In this document: positions 25,372 through 34,143 of the stretch, one piece after another
Layout of the letters: the number at the start of each line of letters is the position of its first letter
How positions within the stretch are numbered: the stretch's first letter is position 1
From: Flavobacterium sp. ACN6
Lineage (GTDB): Bacteria; Bacteroidota; Bacteroidia; Flavobacteriales; Flavobacteriaceae
DNA length: 64,000 nt
Assembly (NCBI RefSeq): GCF_002304005.1
Contig: NZ_MRCQ01000006.1
Coordinates: 279,671 to 343,670, forward strand
Reading direction: 5' to 3'
Position numbers and translations under genes: made by a program
Notes under the pieces: model-generated
What the model saw: only the letters and a program-made list of their open reading frames with translations
The model's database searches: none
What the model was told of the DNA's origin: nothing

Positions 25372-26125
25372 TTCTTTTGAGCTCTTTGTAACGTATATAA
25401 ATACTATAAGCATTTAAATAGCATATTATAATGCCTTTGATGCCATCTAAAAATCCAAGTCTGATTAGGTATTGATATAAAAAAGTATAAATAGGATGGA
25501 AAACCATTAAAAAATCAGATGGTTTCTGTCCTTTTATTTTTTTTTCGCTGGCTTTTAGAATGCCATACTTTTTCATCTTTAGTTTATAATCTTCATAAGA
25601 TGTATAAGAAAAGTGAATTAGTTTATTTTTTAAAACACCAATTTCGCCGTTCACGATTAGTTTTTCATGAACCATTCTGTCTTCAGTGTAGCTGCAATCG
25701 GCTTTTTTAAAAAGCCTGAATATTTTATCAGTCTGCCAGCCGCTAAAATGTAATTTGCTGTTTTTGAACATAAAAGTTCTATACATCAAATAAGCACTTA
25801 CAGAATTTTTATTGTTTATAGTCGAAATAATTTCCTCTTTAAGTTGAGGAGTCAACTTTTCATCAGCATCAATAAATAATATCCATTCGTTTTTTGCCTG
25901 ATCTAAAGCAAAATTTCTTTGCGAAGTGTAATCTTTAAATTGGTTTTCAATGAATAGGACATTTGTAAAGGACTTTACTATTTCGGCTGTAGCATCTGAA
26001 CTAAAAGAATCAACTACAATTATTTCATCAGCAAAGTCAACATCTTCAAGTAAAGATTTTATATAACGTTCCTCGTTAAGAGTAATAATTAAAACCGATA
26101 ACTTTTGTTTTTCAAAACTATTCAT
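25352..26125 (-). CDS. Glycosyltransferase family 2 (WaaE/KdtX-like)
   Basis: The 257-residue GT-A enzyme has LSVLIITLNEERYIKSLLE at the start, IIVVDSFSSDATAEI and the donor-binding ILFIDADEKLTPQL (DxD), then the WQTDKIFRLFKKADC acceptor region. This order is that of WaaE/KdtX glucosyltransferases of the lipopolysaccharide inner core. It follows the GT9 gene with a 17-bp gap, so the two form an operon on the minus strand. It shares its overall layout with the GT2 gene at 27335. Confidence 0.88.
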   Translation of the reverse strand: MNSFEKQKLSVLIITLNEERYIKSLLEDVDFADEIIVVDSFSSDATAEIVKSFTNVLFIENQFKDYTSQRNFALDQAKNEWILFIDADEKLTPQLKEEIISTINNKNSVSAYLMYRTFMFKNSKLHFSGWQTDKIFRLFKKADCSYTEDRMVHEKLIVNGEIGVLKNKLIHFSYTSYEDYKLKMKKYGILKASEKKIKGQKPSDFLMVFHPIYTFLYQYLIRLGFLDGIKGIIICYLNAYSIYIRYKELKRITSSKI

Positions 26126-26142
26126 CTGATGCTTTTACTTTT

Positions 26143-27207
26143 TCAATTTTTGTATTCTTGAAAATAAGCTTCTAATTTTTCCAGCATTAAGGGTAAAGGA
26201 TACTCAGCGTAGAATTCAAAAGTATGTTCTTTAATATATTGCTCTGTATGCTGTTCGTAGATCTCAGGTTTTAAATCTTTTAGATGAATGGAAGCATTTT
26301 TAGCTTCGTTTTCAAACAATTGCCAAGTTTCTTTTCTAACAGAAGGAGTAAAGATAGAGAAAGTCGGAATTTCAAGTGCTTTTGCCATATTTACAGCGCC
26401 ACCTTCATTTCCAATCAGCATTTCACATTGCGAAAGAACAGCCAAAAACGGACGTAGTTCGGTACAATATAAATCGAAAACAATATTCTTTTTTGTTTCT
26501 TCAGTGCAGTAATTATAAACTTCCAGAGCTAAATCTTTTTGAAACGGAACGTAGTTAAAAATTATGGTTGCATTAGTTTTAGCCACTGTAAAATCAATAA
26601 TTTTTGCCATTCCTTCCAAAGGATAAGTTTTGTAAACTTCGCTTCCTAAAATCCCGAACATAATTAACGGCTTTTCGCTGTCTACGTTATGGCTTTGCAG
26701 AAGTTTTTTGGCTTCTTCAATTTCAGATTCTTTTAAAAATATCTTTGGTTTTACATCTGTTATTTTTTCAGAAATAAAAGGTTTAAGCAATAATAATCTA
26801 TTTTCAATAGCTAATCCATGTTCCGATTCTATGGCATCAAAACGTTCGTAAGTATAATTGTAAAATATTTTTGTATACCATTTACGATAAGAAACTTTGT
26901 ATTTTGCCCCAGAAAAAAAAGTAATTAAATTAGTTCCGAGCTTACTGTAAACATCTACTACAGCATCATATTTTTTGCTGCGAATCTCAAAAATAAATTT
27001 AAATAATGCAGGGATAGATTTTCTGACCTTACTGGTCATCGGAATAATATTGTCAATATTTGGATTTTCTTTTAGTACATCTACCGAATTAGGATAGCAC
27101 ATATAATCGATCACCGAATCAGGGAACTTAGTTTTTAAGTTGTTGCAGATTATTGTACTGGTTAAAACGTCTCCAATTCTTTTTTGCTGAATGACTAATA
27201 TTCTCAT
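26143..27207 (-). CDS. Glycosyltransferase family 9 (heptosyltransferase-like)
   Basis: The 354-residue GT-B protein opens with MRILVIQQKRIGDVLTSTII, the GDVL motif of ADP-heptose:LPS heptosyltransferases, and has the C-terminal nucleotide-sugar region CEMLIGNEGGAVNMAKALEIPTFSIF. It should add a heptose or related sugar to the lipopolysaccharide core at the inner membrane. Whether this organism uses heptose is not visible here. It is the first gene of a two-gene operon with the WaaE-like enzyme. Confidence 0.88.
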   Translation of the reverse strand: MRILVIQQKRIGDVLTSTIICNNLKTKFPDSVIDYMCYPNSVDVLKENPNIDNIIPMTSKVRKSIPALFKFIFEIRSKKYDAVVDVYSKLGTNLITFFSGAKYKVSYRKWYTKIFYNYTYERFDAIESEHGLAIENRLLLLKPFISEKITDVKPKIFLKESEIEEAKKLLQSHNVDSEKPLIMFGILGSEVYKTYPLEGMAKIIDFTVAKTNATIIFNYVPFQKDLALEVYNYCTEETKKNIVFDLYCTELRPFLAVLSQCEMLIGNEGGAVNMAKALEIPTFSIFTPSVRKETWQLFENEAKNASIHLKDLKPEIYEQHTEQYIKEHTFEFYAEYPLPLMLEKLEAYFQEYKN

Positions 27208-27334
27208 CTATTTAAAATTCAATTTATGGGCTAAATTACAAACTATTTTATGAAGTGTGCAACCGTATCGTAAGATTAAGAATAAACTAAAATAAAAATG
27301 TTATATTTTTGTGGCTCATAAATTAAATTTTGTA

Positions 27335-28087
27335 ATGGAAATTAGTGGTCTTGTTATTACTTTCAATGAAGAAAAAAACATAGGAAAATGTATCGATGCT
27401 TTGTTAAAAGTATGTGACGAAGTAATTATAGTAGACTCTTTCAGCAAGGATCGTACAGTTGAAATTGCCAAAGAAAAAGGCGCAATAGTTATTCAGCAAA
27501 GCTTTTTAGGAGACGGACCGCAGCGTACGCATGGTCTTCCGTATTGTAAAAACGACTGGATTTTAAATTTAGACGCAGATGAGTTTCTGGATAAAGATGC
27601 TGAAGAATTTATACTAAAAGGAAAATATCTGGAAGGGAATAATGATGCCTTTAGTTTTAGGGTTAAAAACTTTTTGGCAGACAAATTAATCGACTTTTCA
27701 GGATGGTATCCAGATCATAAAGTTCGTTTCTTTAATAAACAAACTGCACATCCTTCAGATTCTAAAGTCCATCAAAAAATTATTACACAAAACGAGAAAA
27801 AGGTTGCTGTGCATATTCTGCATTATGGCTGGGATTCTTTAGACCAGATTATAGCTAAGAAAAACCAGTATTCTGGCTGGCATGCACAACAATTATTTGA
27901 TCAGGGAAAAAGAATAAATGCTTTTAAACCAGTTTTAAACGGAACGGTAGCTTTTATTCGCTGCTATTTTTTTAAGAAAGGTATTTTTAATGGAATCGAC
28001 GGATTATCAATAGCAATGATTCAGGCATTTTTCTCTTATATGAAATATGCAAAGCTTTTAAAACTGCAACAGAAAAATTCCAAATAA
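27335..28087 (+). CDS. Glycosyltransferase family 2 (WaaE/KdtX-like)
   Basis: The 250-residue product has ISGLVITFNEEKNIGKCIDAL, EVIIVDSFSKDRTVEIAKEKG and the DxD region ILNLDADEFLD, then WYPDHKVRFFNKQTA, as in WaaE/KdtX inner-core glucosyltransferases. The ATG at 27335 is preferred: the alternative GTG at 27311 lies on the last base of a -7 element (TATTTTTG, 27304-27311), so it cannot be in the transcript. A terminator follows. It closes the surface-glycan cluster. Confidence 0.88.
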   Translation: MEISGLVITFNEEKNIGKCIDALLKVCDEVIIVDSFSKDRTVEIAKEKGAIVIQQSFLGDGPQRTHGLPYCKNDWILNLDADEFLDKDAEEFILKGKYLEGNNDAFSFRVKNFLADKLIDFSGWYPDHKVRFFNKQTAHPSDSKVHQKIITQNEKKVAVHILHYGWDSLDQIIAKKNQYSGWHAQQLFDQGKRINAFKPVLNGTVAFIRCYFFKKGIFNGIDGLSIAMIQAFFSYMKYAKLLKLQQKNSK

Positions 28088-28089
28088 AA

Positions 28090-28130
28090 AAATTCCAAAT
28101 TCCAATTGATAAGATTGGAATTTGGAATTT
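28090..28130. terminator. Bidirectional terminator between convergent genes
   Basis: A 17-bp stem AAATTCCAAATTCCAAT / ATTGGAATTTGGAATTT with a seven-base loop serves the GT2 gene and dapD. Confidence 0.85.
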
Positions 28131-28152
28131 TATATATTGGATTTTTTAAAAT

Positions 28153-28968
28153 CTATACCGCTACATCATATTCACGTAACGCATTGTTTAAAGATGTTTT
28201 TAAATCTGTAGATGGCTTACGAGTACCAATAATTAAAGCGCAAGGAACTTGAAATTCTCCGGCAGCGAATTTTTTAGTGTAACTTCCAGGAATAACAACA
28301 GAACGAGCAGGAACAAAACCTTTCATTTCTACTGGCTCATCACCCGTAACGTCAATAATTTTTGTAGATGCAGTCAAACATACGTTAGCGCCAAGAACTG
28401 CTTCTTTACCAACGTGAACACCCTCAACAACAATACAACGAGAACCGATAAAAGCACCGTCTTCGATAATTACTGGAGCAGCTTGTAATGGTTCAAGAAC
28501 ACCACCAATACCAACACCACCGCTTAAGTGAACGTTTTTACCAATTTGTGCACAGCTTCCAACAGTTGCCCAAGTATCAACCATAGTTCCTTCGTCAACA
28601 TAAGCACCAATGTTTACATAACTAGGCATTAAGATAACGCCGCTTGAAATGTAAGCTCCATAGCGAGCAACAGCATTTGGTACTACACGAATTCCTTTTG
28701 CAGCATAATCTCTTTTTAGTAACATTTTATCGTGATATTCAAAAATACCAGATTCCCATGTTTCCATTTTCTGAATTGGGAAATACATAACAACAGCTTT
28801 CTTAACCCATTCGTTTACCTGCCATTTGTCTCCAACTGGTTCTGCAACACGCAATTTTCCAGCGTCAACCAATTCGATAACTTCTCTAATAGCATCAGTT
28901 GTTGTAGTTTCTTGTAGTAAAGCTCTGTTTTCCCAAGCTTGTTCAATTATAGTCTGTAAAGAATTCAT
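28153..28968 (-). CDS. dapD: Tetrahydrodipicolinate N-succinyltransferase
   Basis: DapD transfers succinyl from succinyl-CoA to 2,3,4,5-tetrahydropyridine-2,6-dicarboxylate in the lysine and diaminopimelate pathway. The 271-residue protein has a helical N-terminal domain and a left-handed beta helix with hexapeptide repeats, and the diagnostic segments VVPNAVARYGAYIS, MPSYVNIGAYVDEGTMVDTW and GGVGIGGVLEPLQA. Length is normal for the family. Its promoter (28985-29012) is a textbook flavobacterial one, predicting a leader of only about 12 bases. Confidence 0.96.
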   Translation of the reverse strand: MNSLQTIIEQAWENRALLQETTTTDAIREVIELVDAGKLRVAEPVGDKWQVNEWVKKAVVMYFPIQKMETWESGIFEYHDKMLLKRDYAAKGIRVVPNAVARYGAYISSGVILMPSYVNIGAYVDEGTMVDTWATVGSCAQIGKNVHLSGGVGIGGVLEPLQAAPVIIEDGAFIGSRCIVVEGVHVGKEAVLGANVCLTASTKIIDVTGDEPVEMKGFVPARSVVIPGSYTKKFAAGEFQVPCALIIGTRKPSTDLKTSLNNALREYDVAV

Positions 28969-28984
28969 ACGTTTAAATTTTTGG

Positions 28985-29012
28985 CAAAGATAACGTATTT
29001 GTATAAATGCAA
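28985..29012 (-). promoter_or_regulatory. dapD promoter
   Basis: On the minus strand TTG, 17 bp, TATCTTTG matches the Bacteroidota -33/-7 consensus fully, 16 bases before the start codon. Confidence 0.7.
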
Positions 29013-29135
29013 AAAAGCAAAACGACTTGAAAATGTTACAGGTTTAACTTTTTGTTTCTTATTTGTAAAGTCTTTTAGAATTTTGAATTTGCTATTTATA
29101 ATTTCTTTTCTAACTACCTCTAGAAGTTTTTTTTA

Positions 29136-29150
29136 TGTCATAATATGACA
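29136..29150. promoter_or_regulatory. 15-bp perfect palindrome before the PAS gene
   Basis: TGTCATA-A-TATGACA is a perfect palindrome that overlaps the left half of the Fnr-type box at 29145. It may be a second, everted arrangement of the same half-site or an independent operator. Confidence 0.45.
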
Positions 29151-29188
29151 AAAGTCAGATTTTCTATTTTTTCTTCTCTCTAATTTCG
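29145..29188 (+). promoter_or_regulatory. Candidate Fnr-type box and -7 element before the PAS gene
   Basis: ATGACAAAAGTCAG (core TGAC-AAAA-GTCA, perfectly palindromic) is followed after exactly 22 bp by TAATTTCG, one change from TAnnTTTG. The layout equals the ccoI, ccoS and hemN promoters. Confidence 0.55.
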
Positions 29189-29241
29189 CACCATTGAAAA
29201 AACATTCCATTCAATAAAATTAATCATATAAGCAGTAAAAT

Positions 29242-29871
29242 ATGAATCAAGAAAATCAACTTCAGAACAGAGTAATTATTGACAAAGAGGTAACTTGGGA
29301 TAAAACGCAAGTTATTATGAGCAAAACAAATGCTTTTGGTATTATCGAATATGCCAATGAAGTATTTGTAGATGTTTGTGGTTACGAAGATTACGAATTA
29401 ATGGGACAACCCCATAATATTATACGTCACCCAGATATGCCAAAAGTTATTTTTAAAGTGCTTTGGGAGAATCTTAAAAACGGTAAAAACTTTCATGCGA
29501 TTGTAAAAAATCTAGCTAAATCGGGAAGATACTATTGGGTGATTACCGATTTTGAAATTGCCCGTGATGAAAATGATGTAATTGTAAATTATTTTGGACG
29601 AAGACAATCAGTACCTCAGGAAGTAATTGCTATGCATATTGAGCCATTGTATAAAAAACTATTACAAATCGAAGCAGCGAGCGGAGTTGAATTCAGCGAA
29701 AAATACTTGATCGGATTTTTGGAAGAAAAGAAGAGAAGTTATGTTGAATATATTAAGGAGTTGATTTACGAACATGAGAAAGCACAATCAAAATTTGCTA
29801 ATTATGTTGAAGAAGAGGATGGAGAACAGGAAGAACAGAGAGGCTTTTTTGGTCGATTGTTCGGTAGATAA
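29242..29871 (+). CDS. Aer-like PAS-domain protein
   Basis: The 209-residue soluble protein has one PAS domain (about 22-130). IIEYANEVFVDVCGYEDYELMG and PHNIIRHPDMPKVIFKVLWENL are strikingly close to the FAD-binding PAS of the aerotaxis/redox sensor Aer, and KSGRYYWVITDFEIARDENDVIVNYFGRR follows. No transmembrane, HAMP, kinase or methyl-accepting part is present; the C-terminal 80 residues are charged helices with an acidic tail ending GFFGRLFGR. It may be a flavin redox sensor that acts through a partner. The promoter carries a box like those of the cbb3 oxidase genes. Confidence 0.82.
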   Translation: MNQENQLQNRVIIDKEVTWDKTQVIMSKTNAFGIIEYANEVFVDVCGYEDYELMGQPHNIIRHPDMPKVIFKVLWENLKNGKNFHAIVKNLAKSGRYYWVITDFEIARDENDVIVNYFGRRQSVPQEVIAMHIEPLYKKLLQIEAASGVEFSEKYLIGFLEEKKRSYVEYIKELIYEHEKAQSKFANYVEEEDGEQEEQRGFFGRLFGR

Positions 29872-29906
29872 TTGGAGTTATTTTTTAGGTTTGAATATTT
29901 GGATAG

Positions 29907-29940
29907 AATCCGTCTTGAATTTTCGAGGCGGATTTTTTTT
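29907..29940. terminator. Terminator between PAS and LTA-synthase-like genes
   Basis: A 12-pair stem (AATCCGTCTTGA with TCGAGGCGGATT, two G-U pairs) with a four-base loop is followed by eight T. Confidence 0.85.
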
Positions 29941-29943
29941 GAA

Positions 29944-31812
29944 TTAAGGCGTAAGTTTGTTATTAATGATTCTTTCGTTAAAAGATTGTATGTAAGCTTT
30001 TAAGAATTTTTCGTATTCAGTTACTCTTGATTTCTCTTGTTGTATTAAATTGTTTTTCAATAAAATATCTTTTTTCCAATTGTATAATCCAATAGTTTTA
30101 TTATTAGCAAAAGCTAAGTAATAATCATCTTGAATATAATGATAGGTTCCTTGCAGATAATATACTACAAAGTTTTCTGGAGCCTTGTAGCTTTTTCCAA
30201 AACTAACCATTTTGGTTTTTATATTGAGATAATCTAAAATACTGGGCATAATATCAATTTGTTGAAAGTTCTTTTCGCTGCTTCCAATCAGTTCTGGATT
30301 GGATGGATCGAAGAATAAAATAGGAATTCTAAATTTTCCAATATTGGTCTGATCAATGTCTCTGTCTCCTCCCGATGAAGTATGATCTGCAGAAATTACA
30401 AAAAGAGTGCTGGAATACCAATCTTCTTTTTTTGCAGTTTTAAAAAATTCTCGTAATGCAAAATCAGTATAAGCGATGCTCTCCTGAATGACTGTAGTTC
30501 CTTTTGGAAATTTTCCTTTATATTTTTCCGGTATTATATAAGGATTATGTGATGATATCGTAAACAAAGAACTGAAAAAAGGCTGTTTAAAAGAACTTAA
30601 TTTAGAAGCGTAAAATTTTAAAAACTCTTCGTCGAAAATGCCCCATTTTCCATCAAAAGCATTTTTTCCGGTGTATTGGTCTTTTCCAAAATAATTATCG
30701 AATCCAGCAACTTTGGCATATTGCTCAAAATTTTGGCTTCCATTAAAAGCACCATGAAAAAACGAAGTATTATATCCTTCTTTCTTCAATATTTGTGGCA
30801 GACCATTTATTTTATTTAAAGAATAGCTGGAGGAAATAAAAGAGTTATTCATTAAACTGGGAATACTTGAAAGTATAGAAGGAACGGCATCTATAGAAAC
30901 TTTTCCATTTGCAAAACCATTTTTAAAATAATAGGATTTTGTAATCAGCGAATCTAAAAAAGGCGTTTGTCCGTGTCCGATGTTTTCATTACCAAAACTT
31001 TCTAAAATCAAAATAACGACATTTTTCTTGACAGCAGGTTTTTCTGGCTGCAATAAAATGCAAGGATCATAAATTGATTTTAATTCCTTTGAATTATAAT
31101 AATTAACTTCATCAATATCTTCTTTTTTTGTAATAGTTTTTAGGATTGTAAAGGGAGTATTCAAAACCAAAGAAGTATTAGTCAAAGCTCCGTAGTTTAT
31201 TCCGTCAACAATTTTTATTGGTTTTTTTTGAAAGCCTCCGCGTGCTATAATTAATAAGGTAATTAGTGAAAGGATTAAAAAGAAAGACTTTACTAAGTAA
31301 TCTCTCTTGATTAAATATTGCGGCATTGAATTTTTCTCAAGATCGGGTACTAATTTCCAGAATAAGACGCTTATAATTAAGAAAATTATTCCAATATACC
31401 AGAACTCTTTTAAAAACGAAGGAATTAGACCAATGGCTTCATGTTCCATTCCTTTTGCTGTAATCATATTAAAGGTACTTCTTCTGCCTGTAAAACGATA
31501 ATAAATTATATCAATGAAATTGGTAGCGATAAAGATAAGGTTAATGCTGTAAAAAGTTATTTTTAAAATAACTTGATAGTTGTTTTTATATTTAAAATTA
31601 CCAGGAATTAAATGAGCAATAGCGAAAATTATATTGACATAACTTATTGCAGCAAAATCAAACAGAAGTCCGCCAACTAGGGTTTTGAATGTCAGTGGAT
31701 CAAATAAATTCTTATTTATAAAATAAAATAAAAGCCTGCTGAATTGATAAATTAGAACAAGTAAAAGAAATCTTTTTAAGAATAAAACAATGCTTTTTTT
31801 ATAGTTATTCAT
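29944..31812 (-). CDS. LTA-synthase-like membrane sulfatase
   Basis: The 622-residue protein has about five N-terminal TM helices (to about residue 190) and an extracytoplasmic alkaline-phosphatase/sulfatase domain with KNVVILILESFGNENIG, the nucleophile region ANGKVSIDAVPSIL, FFHGAFNGSQNF and the metal site VISADHTS. Gram-negative relatives transfer phosphoglycerol or phosphoethanolamine to surface glycans or lipids. The position held by Thr in Gram-positive LtaS is Ser here (KVSID), as I recall for other Bacteroidota members. It lies next to dapD and close to the lipopolysaccharide-type cluster, but no operon is evident. Substrate unknown. Confidence 0.87.
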   Translation of the reverse strand: MNNYKKSIVLFLKRFLLLVLIYQFSRLLFYFINKNLFDPLTFKTLVGGLLFDFAAISYVNIIFAIAHLIPGNFKYKNNYQVILKITFYSINLIFIATNFIDIIYYRFTGRRSTFNMITAKGMEHEAIGLIPSFLKEFWYIGIIFLIISVLFWKLVPDLEKNSMPQYLIKRDYLVKSFFLILSLITLLIIARGGFQKKPIKIVDGINYGALTNTSLVLNTPFTILKTITKKEDIDEVNYYNSKELKSIYDPCILLQPEKPAVKKNVVILILESFGNENIGHGQTPFLDSLITKSYYFKNGFANGKVSIDAVPSILSSIPSLMNNSFISSSYSLNKINGLPQILKKEGYNTSFFHGAFNGSQNFEQYAKVAGFDNYFGKDQYTGKNAFDGKWGIFDEEFLKFYASKLSSFKQPFFSSLFTISSHNPYIIPEKYKGKFPKGTTVIQESIAYTDFALREFFKTAKKEDWYSSTLFVISADHTSSGGDRDIDQTNIGKFRIPILFFDPSNPELIGSSEKNFQQIDIMPSILDYLNIKTKMVSFGKSYKAPENFVVYYLQGTYHYIQDDYYLAFANNKTIGLYNWKKDILLKNNLIQQEKSRVTEYEKFLKAYIQSFNERIINNKLTP

Positions 31813-31998
31813 CTGAAATTTTATATCTGATTAAGTTGTAAATGATTTTTAAAACTGTAAGAGAATTTCAGGCAAAAGAACTTTTGTTTTTCTTAAAAAA
31901 GATACTCAAAAAGGTATGTTTATAATAAGATAAGACTTATTTGAAAAATAAAATAAAGAAGACAAGGTGACAAGATTTATTGTTTTTATTACCCAAGT

Positions 31999-32032
31999 TT
32001 GTAAATGCTTACAATATGTTTAATTATTTTTG
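31999..32032 (+). promoter_or_regulatory. ruvX promoter
   Basis: TTG, 23 bp, TATTTTTG fits the Bacteroidota consensus at its upper spacing limit, 18 bases before the ATG. Confidence 0.55.
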
Positions 32033-32050
32033 CATTTAAATAAATAAAAC

Positions 32051-32464
32051 ATGCCAAGAATCCTCTCTATAGATTACGGACAAAAACGCACAGGAATCGC
32101 TGTTACAGATGAAATGCAGATTATCGCTTCCGGGTTAACAACAATTCCGACTCATACTTTGGTCGATTTTTTGAAAGATTATTTCGCAAAAGAAAAAGTA
32201 GAAGCGGTTTTGATTGGAGAACCAAAGCAAATGAACGGCCAGCCCTCAGAAAGTGCTTCTGTGATTAATGGTTTTGCAACGCATTTTTCGAACGTATTTC
32301 CTGATATAAAAGTAATTCGGGTAGATGAGCGTTTTACTTCAAAAATGGCATTTCAAACCATGATCGACAGTGGTTTGAGTAAAAAGCAGCGTCAGAATAA
32401 AGGTTTGATAGACGAAATTTCTGCTACAATTCTGCTTCAAGATTATCTTTCCTCAAAAAAATAA
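32051..32464 (+). CDS. ruvX: Putative Holliday junction resolvase RuvX (YqgF)
   Basis: The 137-residue RNase H-fold protein has ILSIDYGQKRTGIAVTD (catalytic Asp in strand 1), VEAVLIGEPKQMNG and VIRVDERFTSKMA (second acidic residue), ending with IDEISATILLQDYL (third acidic residue). YqgF/RuvX proteins are implicated in 16S rRNA 5' end processing and in junction resolution. Length and motifs are normal. No terminator separates it clearly from mqo, but mqo has its own -7 element. Confidence 0.92.
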   Translation: MPRILSIDYGQKRTGIAVTDEMQIIASGLTTIPTHTLVDFLKDYFAKEKVEAVLIGEPKQMNGQPSESASVINGFATHFSNVFPDIKVIRVDERFTSKMAFQTMIDSGLSKKQRQNKGLIDEISATILLQDYLSSKK

Positions 32465-32560
32465 CGTTGTTCGTCGTAATTTTTGTTTATAATTTAATGG
32501 TTTTTAGAAAATCCTAACTTTTATCATGTAAAAATTAGTTTTTTTTTGCAATTAAAAAAG

Positions 32561-32568
32561 TACCTTTG
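32561..32568 (+). promoter_or_regulatory. mqo -7 element
   Basis: TACCTTTG fits TAnnTTTG, 22 bases before the ATG at 32591. The nearest TTTG is only 12 bases upstream, so the -33 part is unclear. Confidence 0.5.
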
Positions 32569-32590
32569 CACTTTAAATAAAAATACTGTT

Positions 32591-34084
32591 ATGCCTGACG
32601 AAACCATACGTTCAAATAGTGATGTAGTACTCATTGGCGCTGGAATAATGAGTGCCACTCTTGGAGTAATTTTGAAAGAATTACAACCGGATATAAAAAT
32701 TGAAATTTACGAAAGATTAGATGTTGCTGCAGCAGAAAGCTCTGATGCTTGGAATAATGCAGGAACTGGACATTCTGCTTTTTGTGAACTAAATTATACT
32801 CCAGAAAAGGCAGATGGCAGTATCGATCCTAAAAAAGCAATAAGTATTGCAGAATCATTTGAGATTTCGCGCCAGTTTTGGTCTTACTTAGTGCAGGAAA
32901 ACAAAGTGCCTTCTCCTGATAATTTTATTAAAAGCGTGCCTCATATGAGTTTTGTGTGGGGTGATAAAAACGTAAATTATTTAAAAAAGAGATTTGAAGC
33001 TCTTCAAAGTAATCCTATTTTTTCTGAAATGACTTTCAGTACCGATTTTGAGCAGCTTCAGAAATGGATGCCGCTGGTAATGGAAGGACGTAATGCTGAT
33101 GAAAAATTAGCAGCGACACATATGGAAATTGGTACCGATGTAAATTTTGGTGCTCTAACCAGAAGTATGTTCAATTATTTAGAAAAACTAGATGGTGTTT
33201 CTTTATTTTTCAATCACGAGGTTAAAAAACTTAGACAGCGTGAAGATAAATCTTGGAGAATAAAAATTAAAGATTTGTCTACAGGAAAAATACGTAAAGC
33301 GTATACTAAATTCGTATTTATTGGGGCTGGTGGAGGTTCTTTGCCTTTATTAGAAAAAGCAAACGTACCAGAAGGAAATGGGTACGGAGGTTTTCCAGTA
33401 AGCGGACAATGGCTGAAATGTACTAATCCGGATGTAATTGCAAAACATCAGGCAAAAGTTTACGGAAAAGCAAGTGTTGGAGCTCCTCCAATGTCTGTTC
33501 CGCATATTGATACTCGTGTAATTGATGGCGAAAAAGCGCTTCTTTTTGGACCATTTGCTGGGTTTTCGACTCGTTTCTTAAAAAACGGTTCTTATTTAGA
33601 CCTTCCTTTATCTATTAAGGGTAATAACTTAATTCCGATGCTGGCAGCAGGATATCATAATATACCGCTTACAAAATATTTGATAGAGCAGGTTCGTCAG
33701 TCTCCAAAAGACAGAATGCAAGCTTTACGTGAATATTTACCAACGGCACGTTCTAAAGATTGGAAATTAGAAAAAGCGGGGCAACGTGTTCAGGTTATTA
33801 AAAAAGATGAAAAAGAAGGTGGTGTTTTAGAATTTGGAACTGAGGTAATTAATACACACGATGGAACTTTAGCAGTTTTATTAGGTGCTTCTCCAGGTGC
33901 TTCTACAGCGGTAGCGATTATGATTGATTTGATTGGCAGATGTTTTGGAAATCAAATTAAAACACCAGAATGGGAAGCTAAAATGAAAACGATGATTCCT
34001 TCTTACGGACAGACTTTAAATGATAAGCCGGAGCTTTTAGCGGAACTTAGACAACATACAGCAGAAGTTTTAAAAATAAAATAA
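32591..34084 (+). CDS. mqo: Malate:quinone oxidoreductase
   Basis: Mqo oxidises malate to oxaloacetate at the inner face of the cytoplasmic membrane and reduces the quinone pool, replacing or assisting malate dehydrogenase in the TCA cycle. The 497-residue FAD protein has the dinucleotide site DVVLIGAGIMSATLGVIL, ESSDAWNNAGTGHSA, FIGAGGGSLPLLEKA, YGGFPVSGQWLKC and the C-terminal LLGASPGASTAV, all characteristic. The ATG at 32591 is taken; the longer frame overlaps the -7 element at 32561-32568 and adds no family sequence. Its terminator overlaps the end of the convergent FUSC gene. Confidence 0.95.
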   Translation: MPDETIRSNSDVVLIGAGIMSATLGVILKELQPDIKIEIYERLDVAAAESSDAWNNAGTGHSAFCELNYTPEKADGSIDPKKAISIAESFEISRQFWSYLVQENKVPSPDNFIKSVPHMSFVWGDKNVNYLKKRFEALQSNPIFSEMTFSTDFEQLQKWMPLVMEGRNADEKLAATHMEIGTDVNFGALTRSMFNYLEKLDGVSLFFNHEVKKLRQREDKSWRIKIKDLSTGKIRKAYTKFVFIGAGGGSLPLLEKANVPEGNGYGGFPVSGQWLKCTNPDVIAKHQAKVYGKASVGAPPMSVPHIDTRVIDGEKALLFGPFAGFSTRFLKNGSYLDLPLSIKGNNLIPMLAAGYHNIPLTKYLIEQVRQSPKDRMQALREYLPTARSKDWKLEKAGQRVQVIKKDEKEGGVLEFGTEVINTHDGTLAVLLGASPGASTAVAIMIDLIGRCFGNQIKTPEWEAKMKTMIPSYGQTLNDKPELLAELRQHTAEVLKIK

Positions 34085-34111
34085 ACTTCTTTACTTATAA
34101 TAGAATAAAAA

Positions 34112-34143
34112 AACAAATCCAGATGAATTAATCTGGATTTGTT
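34112..34143. terminator. mqo terminator overlapping the FUSC coding end
   Basis: AACAAATCCAGAT / ATCTGGATTTGTT is a perfect 13-bp stem with a six-base loop. The FUSC stop codon (34128-34130) falls at the loop, and the right arm encodes the last residues of that protein. Confidence 0.8.

Noticed and set aside
29242..29871. Chemotaxis (aerotaxis) receptor
   Set aside because: Only the Aer-type PAS is present; no HAMP or methyl-accepting domain.
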